A program made the translations under genes and the position numbers. The notes below the pieces were generated by a model. That model had not been told where the DNA came from, did no database searches, and saw nothing but the letters and a program-made list of their open reading frames with translations. 64,000 nt of DNA from Pontibacter mucosus (lineage in GTDB: Bacteria > Bacteroidota > Bacteroidia > Cytophagales > Hymenobacteraceae): NCBI RefSeq assembly GCF_003054055.1, contig NZ_QBKI01000009.1:154473-218472 (forward strand). Reading direction: 5' to 3'. The first letter of the stretch is position 1. Every line of letters starts with the position of its first letter. This document shows, piece after piece, positions 43,084 through 52,639 of this stretch.

Positions 43084-44345
43084 CGCGCATTATCACAGGC
43101 AAAAGCATCCGCGGCGCCCTGCGCTACAACGAGCAAAAGGTGCTGGAGGGAAAAGCCGAGCTCCTGCTCGCCCACCGTTTCCTGCAGGAGCCAGAGACGC
43201 TAAGGTGGGAGGACAAGCTGCAGCGCTTCGCGCGCCTGACAGAGAAAAACCCACGGGTGCGCACCAACTGCGTACACATCTCCCTCAACTTTGCCATGGG
43301 GGAAAACCTGCCCGGCCAGACCCTGCAGGCCATTGCGACCGAGTACATGGCCCGCCTGGACTTCGGGGGCCAGCCTTACCTGGTCTACCGGCACACGGAT
43401 GCAGCCCACCCCCACCTGCACATCGTCACGACCAACCTGCAGCCGGACGGCAGCAGGATCCCCCTGCACAACCTGGGCAGGTACCGCTCGGAACCGGCCC
43501 GCAAAGCGCTGGAGCTTCGCTATGGCCTGACGCAGGCAGAGGGACAGCAGGAAACTCCCCTTGAGGCCCTCCTGCGGCTGCCGCTCTCGCGGGCCCGTTA
43601 CGGTAAGTCTGAGACAAGGCGCAGCATCGCCCATATCGTCAGCGTGGTGACCCGCACCTACAGTTACACCAGTCTGGCGGAGCTGAACGCTGTGCTGGGT
43701 AGCTTCCGGGTGCGGGCAGACCGGGGTGGGGAGCAGACGCAAATGCACCGGCGCGGGGGCCTGCACTACCGCCTCCTGGACGATAGCGGACAGCCGGTGG
43801 GCGTGCCGCTGAAAGCCAGCAGCCTGCCCGGCAAACCTACGTTGGCGACCCTGGAAAGACGCTTCGCCCAGCACAAGCAACTGCGCAAACCCCTGCGCAA
43901 CAAACTCCGGCAACGGGTGGCGGAAGCCCTGCAAGCTTACCGCCCGCACGACAGGACCTCGCTTGCGGCCTGCCTGGAGCGGGCACAGATACAGGTGCTC
44001 TTCCGGGAGGGAGCCGGCGGCCGGGTGTATGGCGTGACCTTCCTGGACCACGGGCAACGGGCAGTGTTCAACGGCAGCGAGCTGGGCAAGGCCTACAGTG
44101 CCCAGGCACTCCTGGACCGGCTAAAGGCAACCACCCCTCCCATACCCGCCCCCAGGCAGGAGGCGCGACCTTCCCCGGCTCCCGGCCCGGTATCAACCGC
44201 GAGCCAGGAGTCCCCGCCGGGCCAGGGGCTTTCGGCCCCTTCCCTGCTGCAGGAGCTGCTTCAGGCCAGCCCCGAGCCAGCCTACCTGCCCTATGAGCTA
44301 AGCAAGAGAAGGAAAAGAAGAAAGCGACGAAGACCTGGACTGTAA
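43077..44345 (+). CDS. MobB-type relaxase / mobilisation nuclease
   Basis: A 422-residue relaxase of the MobP/VirD2-like type. The N-terminal domain has GKSIRGALRYNEQKV, then CVHISLNFAMGENL, and the three-His metal motif in HTDAAHPHLHIVTTNL at about residues 105-117. The C-terminal end is Arg/Lys-rich (SKRRKRRKRRRPG) and may carry the translocation signal. It nicks one strand at oriT and stays bound to the 5' end. The catalytic Tyr is not certain from reading alone. It is the central gene of transfer; the coupling protein gene follows nine bases later. Confidence 0.92.
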   Translation: MVARIITGKSIRGALRYNEQKVLEGKAELLLAHRFLQEPETLRWEDKLQRFARLTEKNPRVRTNCVHISLNFAMGENLPGQTLQAIATEYMARLDFGGQPYLVYRHTDAAHPHLHIVTTNLQPDGSRIPLHNLGRYRSEPARKALELRYGLTQAEGQQETPLEALLRLPLSRARYGKSETRRSIAHIVSVVTRTYSYTSLAELNAVLGSFRVRADRGGEQTQMHRRGGLHYRLLDDSGQPVGVPLKASSLPGKPTLATLERRFAQHKQLRKPLRNKLRQRVAEALQAYRPHDRTSLAACLERAQIQVLFREGAGGRVYGVTFLDHGQRAVFNGSELGKAYSAQALLDRLKATTPPIPAPRQEARPSPAPGPVSTASQESPPGQGLSAPSLLQELLQASPEPAYLPYELSKRRKRRKRRRPGL

Positions 44346-44354
44346 ATCAATCCC

Positions 44355-46289
44355 ATGAACACCGGCGAAAACATACAGGGCCTGCGCCAGGTCCTTGACT
44401 TTACGCGGCTGCTGAGCCTGGCAGTGCTGCTCCTGCACGCCTACATCGCCTGCCATGCCGCCTTCCAAGACTGGGGGCTGACTGTCCCCCTCGCGGACCG
44501 GGTGGCCTGGAATTTTGCCCAGCTGGCCCTCTTCCAGGAGCCCTGGCGCGCCAAGGCCGCCGCAGGGCTCCTGCTGCTAGTCTCCCTGTTAGGTGCCAGG
44601 GGCAGAAAGGACGAACGCCTCAAGCTCCGCCATACCCTGGCGCTGCTCCTGCCCGGTCTGCTGCTTTATGGCTCAAGCCACCTGCTGCTGGGCAGCGCCT
44701 CTTTTCTGGCTGCCGCCTATCTGAGCACGACCCTGCTGGGCTACCTGCTCCTGCTGGCGGGAGGCACGCGCCTGACACGCCTGCTGCGGCAGCGCCTGTC
44801 ACCTGACATCTTCAACCGCGACAACCAGTCTTTCCCGCAGGAGGAGCGCCTCCTGGAGAACGCCTACTCGGTGAACCTGCCGGCCCGCTACACCCTCCGG
44901 GGCAAGAGCCGCCGCAGCTGGATCAACATCGTCAACCCTTTCCGGGCCCTGCTCGTGATCGGCACCCCCGGGGCGGGCAAGTCTTACTTTGTCATACGCC
45001 ACGTGATCACGCAGCACATCGCCAAAGGCTTTGCCCTCTTCCTTTACGACTTCAAGTACGACGACCTGACCCGCATCGCTTACAACGCCCTGCTCCGCCA
45101 GAAGGACGACAAGCGAAAGTTCTACCTCATCAACTTCGACGACCTGACCCGCACCCACCGCTGCAACCCCCTGGACCCTGCCGCCATGACCGATATCACC
45201 GACGCCACCGAAGCCTCCCGCACCATCATGCTGGGGCTTAACCGGGAATGGATAAAAAAGCAGGGGGACTTCTTCGTGGAATCACCCATCAACTTCGTCA
45301 CAGCCATCATCTGGTTTCTGCGGCGCTACCAGCAGGGGCGCTATTGCACCCTGCCCCATGTGATTGAGCTCATGCAGGCCGACTATGCCGAGCTCTTTGC
45401 CGTGCTGCGCACCGAGCCTGAGATAGAGGTGCTCATCAACCCCTTCATCTCGGCCTTTGAGCATGAGGCCATGGAACAGCTCGAGGGACAGGTGGCCAGC
45501 GCCAAGATAAGCATGGCGCGCCTGGTCTCCCCCCAGCTTTACTACGTGCTCTCGGGCAACGATTTCACGCTGGATTTGAACAACACCCAGGCCCCGAAAA
45601 TCATCTGCCTGGCCGGCAACCCACAAAAGCAGCAGGTCTACGGCGCGGTGCTTTCCCTGTATGTGTCGCGGGCCATCAAGCTGGTCAACCAGAAGGGACG
45701 CCTTCCCAGCAGCCTGGTGTTTGACGAGTTCCCCACCATTTACTTCAACGGCATTGACAGCCTGATCGCCACGGCCCGCTCCAACAGGGTCGCCACCACC
45801 CTGGCCGTGCAGGATTACAGCCAGCTCAAGAAGGACTATGGCCGCGAGCAGGCCGAGGTGGTGATGAACATCGTCGGCAACATCATCAGCGGGCAGGTCT
45901 CCGGGGAGACCGCCCGCCAGTTGTCCGAGCGCTTCGGGAAGATTGTGCAGCAGCGGCAAAGCCTCTCGGTCAACAGCAGTGACACCTCCCTGAGCCGCTC
46001 CACACAGCTCGATGCCGCCGTGCCGCCCGCCACCATTGCTTCCCTCTCCTCCGGGGAGTTTGTGGGCACGGTGGCCGATGAACCGGCCTGCCCCATTACA
46101 CTCAAGGCCTTCCATGGCTTCATCGAAAATGATCACCAGGCCATCGCCCGGGAGGAAAAGCTCTACCGCCCGATCCCTGAGATCCGGCAGGTGACCCCGG
46201 ACGCCGTGCAGTGGCAATACCGGCAGATAAAAGAGGAGGTACAGAACATGATCGCCTCTATCCTTACCAAAGGTTCATCACATCCTTAA
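44355..46289 (+). CDS. VirD4/TraG-type coupling protein (MobC of Bacteroidota elements)
   Basis: A 644-residue inner-membrane ATPase. Four helices lie in the first 145 residues. The Walker A box GTPGAGKSYFV is at about residues 202-212, and a Walker B-like SLVFDEFPTIYF at about 451-462. Late blocks SNRVATTLAVQDYSQLKKDYGREQAEVV and NIVGNIISGQVSGETARQLSERFGKI are those of the T4CP family. It brings the relaxase-DNA complex to the secretion channel. The gene ends the mob trio. Confidence 0.93.
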   Translation: MNTGENIQGLRQVLDFTRLLSLAVLLLHAYIACHAAFQDWGLTVPLADRVAWNFAQLALFQEPWRAKAAAGLLLLVSLLGARGRKDERLKLRHTLALLLPGLLLYGSSHLLLGSASFLAAAYLSTTLLGYLLLLAGGTRLTRLLRQRLSPDIFNRDNQSFPQEERLLENAYSVNLPARYTLRGKSRRSWINIVNPFRALLVIGTPGAGKSYFVIRHVITQHIAKGFALFLYDFKYDDLTRIAYNALLRQKDDKRKFYLINFDDLTRTHRCNPLDPAAMTDITDATEASRTIMLGLNREWIKKQGDFFVESPINFVTAIIWFLRRYQQGRYCTLPHVIELMQADYAELFAVLRTEPEIEVLINPFISAFEHEAMEQLEGQVASAKISMARLVSPQLYYVLSGNDFTLDLNNTQAPKIICLAGNPQKQQVYGAVLSLYVSRAIKLVNQKGRLPSSLVFDEFPTIYFNGIDSLIATARSNRVATTLAVQDYSQLKKDYGREQAEVVMNIVGNIISGQVSGETARQLSERFGKIVQQRQSLSVNSSDTSLSRSTQLDAAVPPATIASLSSGEFVGTVADEPACPITLKAFHGFIENDHQAIAREEKLYRPIPEIRQVTPDAVQWQYRQIKEEVQNMIASILTKGSSHP

Positions 46290-46520
46290 CATATGTTCGC
46301 ACAATAAAACACTGCCTATCAGCCACTTATACATTTACCACAGCGCTTATTGTGCTTATTCATCAAAGTCTGGCAACCTCCTGGCGGGGATTCCATACCC
46401 CTACCCTGGAGGCTAACCGAGCCCGCCTGCAGGTGCTCCGGCCTCCTCCTCAAGCCGGGTGGCTCCGCGTTCCGCCGCCTCCCGGTGCCTGCTCCCGGGA
46501 AACCTAAACAGCCAAACTAT

Positions 46521-47369
46521 ATGATACAGCAAGCCAACCAACTCTACGAGGAGCTGACCCAACAGCTCCGCGAAGCTGAGGCGCAGCCCTTCCCCTCCCC
46601 GGCACAGCGCCAGGAAAAGCTCCTGCAACTCATCCGGGAGGCCATCGCCACCCTCAAGCAGCAGATCATCCACCATGACTTTCCTGACGAGCAGGAGGAG
46701 ATCCAGTTCTTCAAGCAGGTCAAGCCCCGGTTTACCAGCCTGCTCATCTACCATGCCCGCGTAGGCTTAATCGAACTCAAGAGACCGCTGGGCAGCCTGC
46801 AGGACCTGCGACGCCACTACGAGAACGAGCTGCTGCTCATCCGCATCTTCTACGACCACCACGTGCAACTTTACCAGTACCTGCTCTCCGGGGCCACCTA
46901 CCTGGACAGCCGCCTCTTTGTGCGGGGGAAAGCGGACCCGCCCTACCATGACAGCACATCGTCCGTGGACACGGACACCCGCTTCAGCACCCACTACGAT
47001 TACATTGTGGCGCGCCTGGAGGCTAACCGCCGGCTGGGCGAATACCTGATTCAGGCCATTCAGCGACTGGAGCAGGGGCAGCTCGAGCCCAGTCCCTGGC
47101 ATACTTCGCAGCCCATGACCTGGACAGGCTCCAAAGTCTTTCTCATCGAGCTAGCCTACGGCCTGTATGAGTCGGGACAGATCAACAATGGCACAGTGGA
47201 TTTGAGCGAGATCACCCAGCAGCTGGAAACCTTCTTCGGGGTGAAACTGGGAAACGTCTACCGCACCTTCCAGGAAGTGCGCCAGCGCAAGAAAGACAGC
47301 CGCACCAAGTTCCTGGACCTCATGCGCGAACGCCTCCTCCACCGCATGGACGCCCTGGACGAAGCCTGA
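46521..47369 (+). CDS. RteC-domain protein
   Basis: About 282 residues from the ATG at 46521 (MIQQANQLYEELTQQL), where family members usually start; an upstream in-frame ATG at 46350 adds a Pro/Arg-rich stretch unlike the family. Helical RteC domain: HHDFPDEQEEIQFFKQVKPRFTSLLIYHARVGLIE is the signature near residues 55-90, and ELAYGLYESGQINNGTVDLSEITQQLETFFGVKLGNVYRTFQEVRQRKK is the C-terminal winged part. RteC of CTnDOT is a tetracycline-induced DNA-binding activator of excision. The two-component RteA/RteB that controls it is absent here. Confidence 0.92.
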   Translation: MIQQANQLYEELTQQLREAEAQPFPSPAQRQEKLLQLIREAIATLKQQIIHHDFPDEQEEIQFFKQVKPRFTSLLIYHARVGLIELKRPLGSLQDLRRHYENELLLIRIFYDHHVQLYQYLLSGATYLDSRLFVRGKADPPYHDSTSSVDTDTRFSTHYDYIVARLEANRRLGEYLIQAIQRLEQGQLEPSPWHTSQPMTWTGSKVFLIELAYGLYESGQINNGTVDLSEITQQLETFFGVKLGNVYRTFQEVRQRKKDSRTKFLDLMRERLLHRMDALDEA

Positions 47370-47588
47370 TCCCCAGACCGATGCTAAGGGCGTGCACATA
47401 TGGAAAAGGCCCTGCGGACTTTCCCACATGCACACACCGGTGGTAGTAGTTTGTAGTAGGGGGAGCAAAAATATTTTCTAAAAATATATCCCAAGTAAGG
47501 GAGGCCTTGTGAAGAAGGGGCTGGGAGACTCCCCAATTTAGCCGTACCAAGCCCGCCGCACGGGGCGCCGGGCATAAATGCAACAGCC

Positions 47589-48083
47589 ATGCTTTCAGAC
47601 ATCCCCTGGTCCCAGTTTTTCCTTGTTGCCGCCGCGGCACTCCTGCTCTACTACCTGGCCATCGCGCTGCTCTTCTACAGACAAAATATCAAGCGACTGC
47701 TTACCCGCACCTATCTTCGGACAGGCCTGCCAGCCCCACGGCAATCTCCTCCGCAGGCGTCCATGATGGGGGCCGCTTCCGCTGAAGCGGTCCCTCCCCT
47801 CTTCACGGCGGGCGACCTGCAGGTTGCGCCGGCCGCTGGTGCCGGGCAGCAGGACTACCCTCCGGAAGCCGCAGCCATCCTGGAGGAGGTGGCTTCCCTT
47901 CTGGAGAGTGCCGCCGAGGAGCGCATGGACAAAGCGGAGTTCCTCTCACTCCTGCGCCTGCTCGACGAGCGCCACATGCCCACGGAGGCCGGAAGCCAGG
48001 CCGTGCAGCGCTTCCTGCTGGAGCAGGGGGCCGGCAAGCTCTCCTTCCCCCTCACGGCTGCCGATCTGACCGAACGGGGCTAG
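47589..48083 (+). CDS. Single-helix hypothetical transfer protein upstream of traE
   Basis: A 164-residue protein with one membrane helix near residues 9-29, then an acidic, helical tail (PPEAAAILEEVASLLESAAEERMDKAEFLSLLRLLDE). I do not recognise the family, but small proteins of this shape precede the DUF4134 traE gene in many Bacteroidota elements. It lies 51 bases upstream of traE, with the same GC-rich codon use, so it is part of the transfer operon. Confidence 0.7.
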   Translation: MLSDIPWSQFFLVAAAALLLYYLAIALLFYRQNIKRLLTRTYLRTGLPAPRQSPPQASMMGAASAEAVPPLFTAGDLQVAPAAGAGQQDYPPEAAAILEEVASLLESAAEERMDKAEFLSLLRLLDERHMPTEAGSQAVQRFLLEQGAGKLSFPLTAADLTERG

Positions 48084-48134
48084 CCGCCCTTACTTACCGG
48101 AACATGTATCATATTTAACATATCTATTCAACTT

Positions 48135-48479
48135 ATGAAAACCATCCTATCCCTCTGCCCCCGCCCTTCCAAGGGCACCTCTGGTGGCCTGCTGGCCCTC
48201 GCACTGCTCCTGCTTTCCGCGCTGGCGGCACATGCCCAGACAGGCGACGGACAGGCCGGCATCCAGCAGGCCACCGACATGATCAGCGGCTATTTCGACA
48301 CCGGCACCAGCCTCATGTACGCTATCGGGGCCATCGTGGGCCTGGTGGGCGCCGTGAAAGTCTACCAGAAGTGGAATGCCGGCGAGCCTGACACGGGCAA
48401 GGTTGCGGCCGCCTGGTTCGGCAGCTGCATCTTCCTGGTAATCGTGGCCACCGTGCTCAAGTCATTCTTTGGCGTTTAA
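48135..48479 (+). CDS. traE: TraE, DUF4134 conjugative-transposon protein
   Basis: A 114-residue membrane protein. A signal peptide ends AHAQTGDG; the DUF4134 domain has GIQQATDMISGYFDTGTSLMYAIGAIVGLVGAVKVYQKWNAGEPDTGKVAAAWFGSCIFL with two helices (positions given as landmarks). TraE is the VirB2-like, pilin-type subunit of the Bacteroidota transfer apparatus. The TraF gene follows directly. Confidence 0.93.
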   Translation: MKTILSLCPRPSKGTSGGLLALALLLLSALAAHAQTGDGQAGIQQATDMISGYFDTGTSLMYAIGAIVGLVGAVKVYQKWNAGEPDTGKVAAAWFGSCIFLVIVATVLKSFFGV

Positions 48480-48489
48480 GGGCAGGACG

Positions 48490-48837
48490 ATGGCGACGAG
48501 TGTCTACCGCATCAACAAAGGCATCAACCGCCCCATTGAGTTCAAGGGGCTGCGCGGCCAATACATCACCTACCTGGCCGTGGGGCTGGTGGCCCTGCTC
48601 CTGCTCTTTACCCTGCTTTACCTGGCGGGAACATCCCTCTTCGCCTGCCTGGTGGTGGTCCTGCTCCTGGGCAGCGGCCTTATCGCCGGCGTGTACCACC
48701 TGGACAAGACCTATGGGGAGTACGGGCTGAGCAAGCGCCTGGCCCGCCGGCGCATTCCTGCCGCGCTGCGCCTCCGGTCTCGCAACCTCTTCCTCCACCT
48801 GCACAGAAAGGAGACCCGCCATGGCCACAGCCGTTGA
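48490..48837 (+). CDS. traF: TraF, DUF4133 conjugative-transposon protein
   Basis: A 115-residue protein from the ATG at 48490 (MATSVYRINKGINRPIEFKGL), the usual DUF4133 start; the ATG at 48469 lies inside traE and adds seven residues. Two helices near residues 28-65 form a hairpin, followed by the basic end RLARRRIPAALRL. It corresponds to the VirB3 partner of the VirB4-like ATPase. It overlaps the start of traG by 17 bases. Confidence 0.92.
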   Translation: MATSVYRINKGINRPIEFKGLRGQYITYLAVGLVALLLLFTLLYLAGTSLFACLVVVLLLGSGLIAGVYHLDKTYGEYGLSKRLARRRIPAALRLRSRNLFLHLHRKETRHGHSR

Positions 48838-51298
48838 TCTGGAGCGCCTGCTGCCGGTCTATGGAATAGAACAGGGCTGCATCCTCTCCCGCCGGGGCGA
48901 CATCACGCTGGCCTTCGAGCTGACCCTGCCGGAGATCTTTACCCTGTCCAACCAGGACTACGAGGCCCTGCACCAAACCCTGGTCAAAGCGATTCGCCTC
49001 CTGCCCCGCCACAGCGTGTTCCACAAGCAGGACTGGTTTGTGGAGCGCGCCTACCAGGCCGACTTTTCCAATCCGAAGCAGAGCTTCCTGTCACAGGCCA
49101 GCGAGCGCTTCTTTCAGGGGCGGACTTTCCTCGAGCACCACTGCTACGTGCTGCTCACCAAGCTTCCCGAGGATGTGAAGCCGTCCAGCTCCCTGCTCTC
49201 GGGCCTGCTCCGCCACTCCCTGGCCCCGCAGCAAACCCTTCGCCCCCAGCTCTACCAGGACTTCCTGGACAAGGCCGGGCAGCTGGTGCGCGTGCTGGAG
49301 GACAGCGGCCTTGTCTCCCTCCGCCGCCTGTCAGATGCCGAGCTTACCGGCACCCCGGAAAAGGCGGGCCTGCTGGAGCGGTATTGCGGCCTGCTACCGG
49401 CAGACAGCGCCCCCCTGCTGCAGGACATCCACCTGCGGGACGGCATCCGCATCGGGAACAAGCACTGCCAGCTCTTCACCCTGGCCGATGCGGCTGACCT
49501 GCCGCCCCTGTGCGGCTCCCGGGTCAGGTACGACAGCTACTCCACGGACAAGTCCACCTGCAGCACCGGTTTTGCCACCCCGCTGGGACAGCTCCTGGCC
49601 TGTAACCACCTGCTCAACCAGTATATTTTTGTCGGTGATGCCCCAAAAGCCCTCGAGCACCTGGAAAGCAAGCGTCTGCGGCTGCAGTCCCTGGCCTCCT
49701 ACTCGCGCCGCAACGCCCAGGCCTGTGAGGCCACCCAGGCTTTTCTCCAGGAAGCCGTGGGCCAGCAGCGCCTGCCGGTGAAGGCCCACATCAACGTGCT
49801 TGCCTGGACGGACGAGCCGGCCGGGCATGCGGAGCTGCGAAACAAGGTATCCTCCGCGATCACCCAGCTTGACGCCACCCCCAAGCTGGAGACGGACGGG
49901 GCCCCGCAGCTCTTCTGGGCAGGCCTGCCCGGTAATGCCGGGGACTTCCCCATGAACGAGACCTTTGACACCTTTGCCGAGCAGGCCTGCTGCTTTCTTA
50001 ACCTGGAAACCGATTACCGCTCCTCCGACAGCAAGGTAGGCCTGCGCTTGGGGGACCGGCTTTCAGGTAAGCCCGTGCATGTGGACATTTCGGATGAACC
50101 CATGAAGCGGGGCATCTGCTCCAACCGCAACAAGTTTATCCTGGGTCCTTCGGGCAGCGGGAAATCCTTCTTCACCAACCACCTGGTGCGCTCTTACTAT
50201 GAACAGGAGGCACACATTGTGCTGGTGGATGTGGGCCACTCCTACAAGGGTCTCTGCGAGCTGGTCGATGGCTATTATTTTACCTATGATGCCCGTACCC
50301 CCCTCCGCTTCAACCCCTTTTACCTGGGGGAGGCGGCCAAACCGGACACGGAGAAGGGCGAAAGCATCAAGACGCTGCTCAAGGCGCTCTGGAAAAAGGA
50401 CAACGAGACCACCACGCGTGCCGAGTACGTGGCAATCTCCAACGCGCTAGATCAGTATTACCTGCACCTGGCGGCGCACCCTTCCCTGTTCCCCTGCTTT
50501 GACACCTTCTATGAGTTCGTGCGCGACACCTTCCGGGAGCAGCTCCAGGAAGACGGCGTAAAGGAGAAGGACTTTGACCTGGGCAACTTCCTCTACGTGC
50601 TGCGCCCCTTCTACCAGGGAGGCCAGTACGATTACCTGCTCAACGCCCGGGAAAACCTGGACCTGCTCTCCCAGCGCTTCATCGTCTTTGAGCTCGACAA
50701 CATCAAGGACCACCCTATTCTCCTCCCGGTAGTGATCATCATCATCATGGAAGTATTCCTGTCCAAGATGCGCCAGCTCGAGAACGTCCGGAAGGTCATC
50801 CTCATTGAAGAGGCCTGGAAGGCCATTGCCCGCGAAGACATGGCCGAGTACATCAAGTACCTGTTCAAGACCGTGCGCAAGTTCTACGGGGAGGCCATCG
50901 TCGTCACCCAGGAGGTGGAGGACATCATCTCCTCCCCGGTGGTGAAAGAGGCCATCATCAACAACTCCGACTGTAAGATCCTTTTAGATCAGCGCAAGTA
51001 CCTGCACCATTTTGACAAGATTCAACAACTGCTGGGCCTGAACGAGAAGGACAAGGCGCTGGTGCTCTCCGTCAACCGGAATAACGACCCGAACCGGCTC
51101 TATAAAGAAGTCTTCATCAGCCTCGGCGGAAGCCACTCCAAGGTCTACCGCACCGAGGTGTCCACGGAAGAGTACCTGGCCTACACCACCGAGGCATCGG
51201 AGAAGCTGCAGGTACGTGCCTACGCCGCCAGGTATGGCGGCGATATCGCCAGCGGCATCGCTGCCCTGGCCGAAGAGAGACGCCTTCAGAAACATTAA
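48821..51298 (+). CDS. traG: TraG, VirB4-like conjugation ATPase
   Basis: An 825-residue cytoplasmic-membrane ATPase that powers the secretion channel. The N-terminal TraG/VirB4 part starts DLERLLPVYGIEQGCILSRRGDITLAFELTLPEIFTLS, Walker A is GPSGSGKSFFTNH at about residues 441-453, and Walker B is KVILIEEAWKAI near 656-667. The sensor block VVTQEVEDIISSPVVKEAIINNSDCKILLDQRKY is present. It is complete and of normal length. Confidence 0.95.
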   Translation: MATAVDLERLLPVYGIEQGCILSRRGDITLAFELTLPEIFTLSNQDYEALHQTLVKAIRLLPRHSVFHKQDWFVERAYQADFSNPKQSFLSQASERFFQGRTFLEHHCYVLLTKLPEDVKPSSSLLSGLLRHSLAPQQTLRPQLYQDFLDKAGQLVRVLEDSGLVSLRRLSDAELTGTPEKAGLLERYCGLLPADSAPLLQDIHLRDGIRIGNKHCQLFTLADAADLPPLCGSRVRYDSYSTDKSTCSTGFATPLGQLLACNHLLNQYIFVGDAPKALEHLESKRLRLQSLASYSRRNAQACEATQAFLQEAVGQQRLPVKAHINVLAWTDEPAGHAELRNKVSSAITQLDATPKLETDGAPQLFWAGLPGNAGDFPMNETFDTFAEQACCFLNLETDYRSSDSKVGLRLGDRLSGKPVHVDISDEPMKRGICSNRNKFILGPSGSGKSFFTNHLVRSYYEQEAHIVLVDVGHSYKGLCELVDGYYFTYDARTPLRFNPFYLGEAAKPDTEKGESIKTLLKALWKKDNETTTRAEYVAISNALDQYYLHLAAHPSLFPCFDTFYEFVRDTFREQLQEDGVKEKDFDLGNFLYVLRPFYQGGQYDYLLNARENLDLLSQRFIVFELDNIKDHPILLPVVIIIIMEVFLSKMRQLENVRKVILIEEAWKAIAREDMAEYIKYLFKTVRKFYGEAIVVTQEVEDIISSPVVKEAIINNSDCKILLDQRKYLHHFDKIQQLLGLNEKDKALVLSVNRNNDPNRLYKEVFISLGGSHSKVYRTEVSTEEYLAYTTEASEKLQVRAYAARYGGDIASGIAALAEERRLQKH

Positions 51299-51310
51299 CC
51301 CACCCCAACC

Positions 51311-52000
51311 ATGAAAGCAACCTATCACGCTCTCTTACTAACCCTGCTGCTCAGCACCGCCGTCGCACTGCCCCCGGCCTATGCCCAGGATCCTGTCACC
51401 GAGGCCATCAAGGCCGGTGTTAAAAAGGTCATTGTAGCCGTGGACCTGCAGGTGCAGCGCATTCAGAATGAGACGATCTGGCTGCAGAACGCCCAGAAGG
51501 TTCTCGAGAACAAGCTCTCTGAGCTCCGGCTCACCGAAATCTCGGAGTGGACCGAGCGGCAGCGGCAGCTGTACGCCGACTACTACGAGGAGCTCTGGAA
51601 GGTAAAGGCAGCCATCGCCACCTACCACCAGGTCCGGGAGATCATTGCCCTGCAGGGAGCCCTGGTCTCCGAGTACAGGCGGGCCTACGGCCTGTTCCGG
51701 CAGGACGGCCAGCTCTCCCCGGCAGAAATGGACTACCTCTACCGCGTTTACGCGGGCATCCTCTCTGAGAGCATCCAGCACCTGGACCAGGCCCTGCTGG
51801 TGACCAGCCCCTTTGCCACCCGGATGAGCGACGGGGAGCGCCTGGCACGCCTGGAGGAGGCGGCAGCGGGCATCCGGCAAAACTACAGCGACCTGCGGCG
51901 CTTCAACGCCCGGCAGCTCCAGCTGTGCCTGCAGCGCGCCCAGGAGCAGGGAGACCTGGAGGCCATGCAACGACTCTACGGCATTCCTACAGGCTACTGA
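51311..52000 (+). CDS. TraI-like secreted helical transfer protein, first of three paralogues
   Basis: A 229-residue exported protein (signal peptide to about residue 26, ending AYAQD). The mature part is almost all helix, with coiled-coil character (VQRIQNETIWLQNAQKVLENKL, then ERQRQLYADYYEELWKVKAAIATYH). The C-terminal half shares a pattern with the gene at 52640: IALQxALVSEYRRAYGLFRQDGQLSPAEMDYLYRVY, SIQHLDQALLV and the closing RAQEQGDLEAMQRLYG. Proteins at this place between traG and traJ are called TraI or TrbJ-like in Bacteroidota elements. It may stabilise the channel in the periplasm. Confidence 0.75.
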   Translation: MKATYHALLLTLLLSTAVALPPAYAQDPVTEAIKAGVKKVIVAVDLQVQRIQNETIWLQNAQKVLENKLSELRLTEISEWTERQRQLYADYYEELWKVKAAIATYHQVREIIALQGALVSEYRRAYGLFRQDGQLSPAEMDYLYRVYAGILSESIQHLDQALLVTSPFATRMSDGERLARLEEAAAGIRQNYSDLRRFNARQLQLCLQRAQEQGDLEAMQRLYGIPTGY

Positions 52001-52001
52001 C

Positions 52002-52631
52002 ATGAGGCAGCTCCTTCTCCTTCCCCTGCTCCTGCTGGCAGGAGGCACGCTCCAGGCGCAGACCTTTGACGAGTGGTTCCGCCAGAAAAAGACACAAAAG
52101 AAATACCTGGTGCAGCAGATCGCCGCCTTACAGGCTTACTCCGGCACCCTGCGGCAGGGCTATGCCCTCGTCCAGCAGGGACTCCATGCCGTGCACACGA
52201 TCAAGCAGGGCGACCTTGGCCTGCACCAGGACTTCTTTTCCTCCACTAGCACCGTGAATCCCGCCCTTGCCCGGCTTGAGCAGATCCAGGAGATGGAAGC
52301 CTGGCAAGTGACACTGGAAAAGGCCTTCAACCGGGCACGTTCCCTGCCTCTGTTACATGACACTGAGCAGGCGCACCTCGAAGCGGTCCGCTTGGCCGTG
52401 CTGACTCAGCTACGCTCGGATCGGGAGGCGCTCCGCAACACTATAACGGCAGGTGAGCAGGAACTAAACGATGCGGCCCGCCTGAAAAGGCTCCAAAGCA
52501 TTCAAACCAGCATGCGCGCAGCGGTGACCTTCGCCCTGGGCTTCCTGTCCGACCTGCAGCAACTCTCCCGGCTGCGCGAGAAGCAGTCAGCTGAGGCTGT
52601 GCGCCTGCACCAACTCCACGGTTTACATTAA
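52002..52631 (+). CDS. Secreted helical transfer protein, second of three paralogues
   Basis: A 209-residue exported protein (signal peptide ending LQAQT). The mature part is helical. Its N-terminal region (RQGYALVQQGLHAVHTIKQGDLGLHQDFFSSTSTVNPAL) matches the corresponding region of the gene at 52640, so the two share a domain. The C-terminal half (LQSIQTSMRAAVTFALGFLSDLQQLSRL) differs. Starts one base after the stop of the upstream gene. The family is not named with certainty. Confidence 0.7.
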   Translation: MRQLLLLPLLLLAGGTLQAQTFDEWFRQKKTQKKYLVQQIAALQAYSGTLRQGYALVQQGLHAVHTIKQGDLGLHQDFFSSTSTVNPALARLEQIQEMEAWQVTLEKAFNRARSLPLLHDTEQAHLEAVRLAVLTQLRSDREALRNTITAGEQELNDAARLKRLQSIQTSMRAAVTFALGFLSDLQQLSRLREKQSAEAVRLHQLHGLH

Positions 52632-52639
52632 TTGACAAG

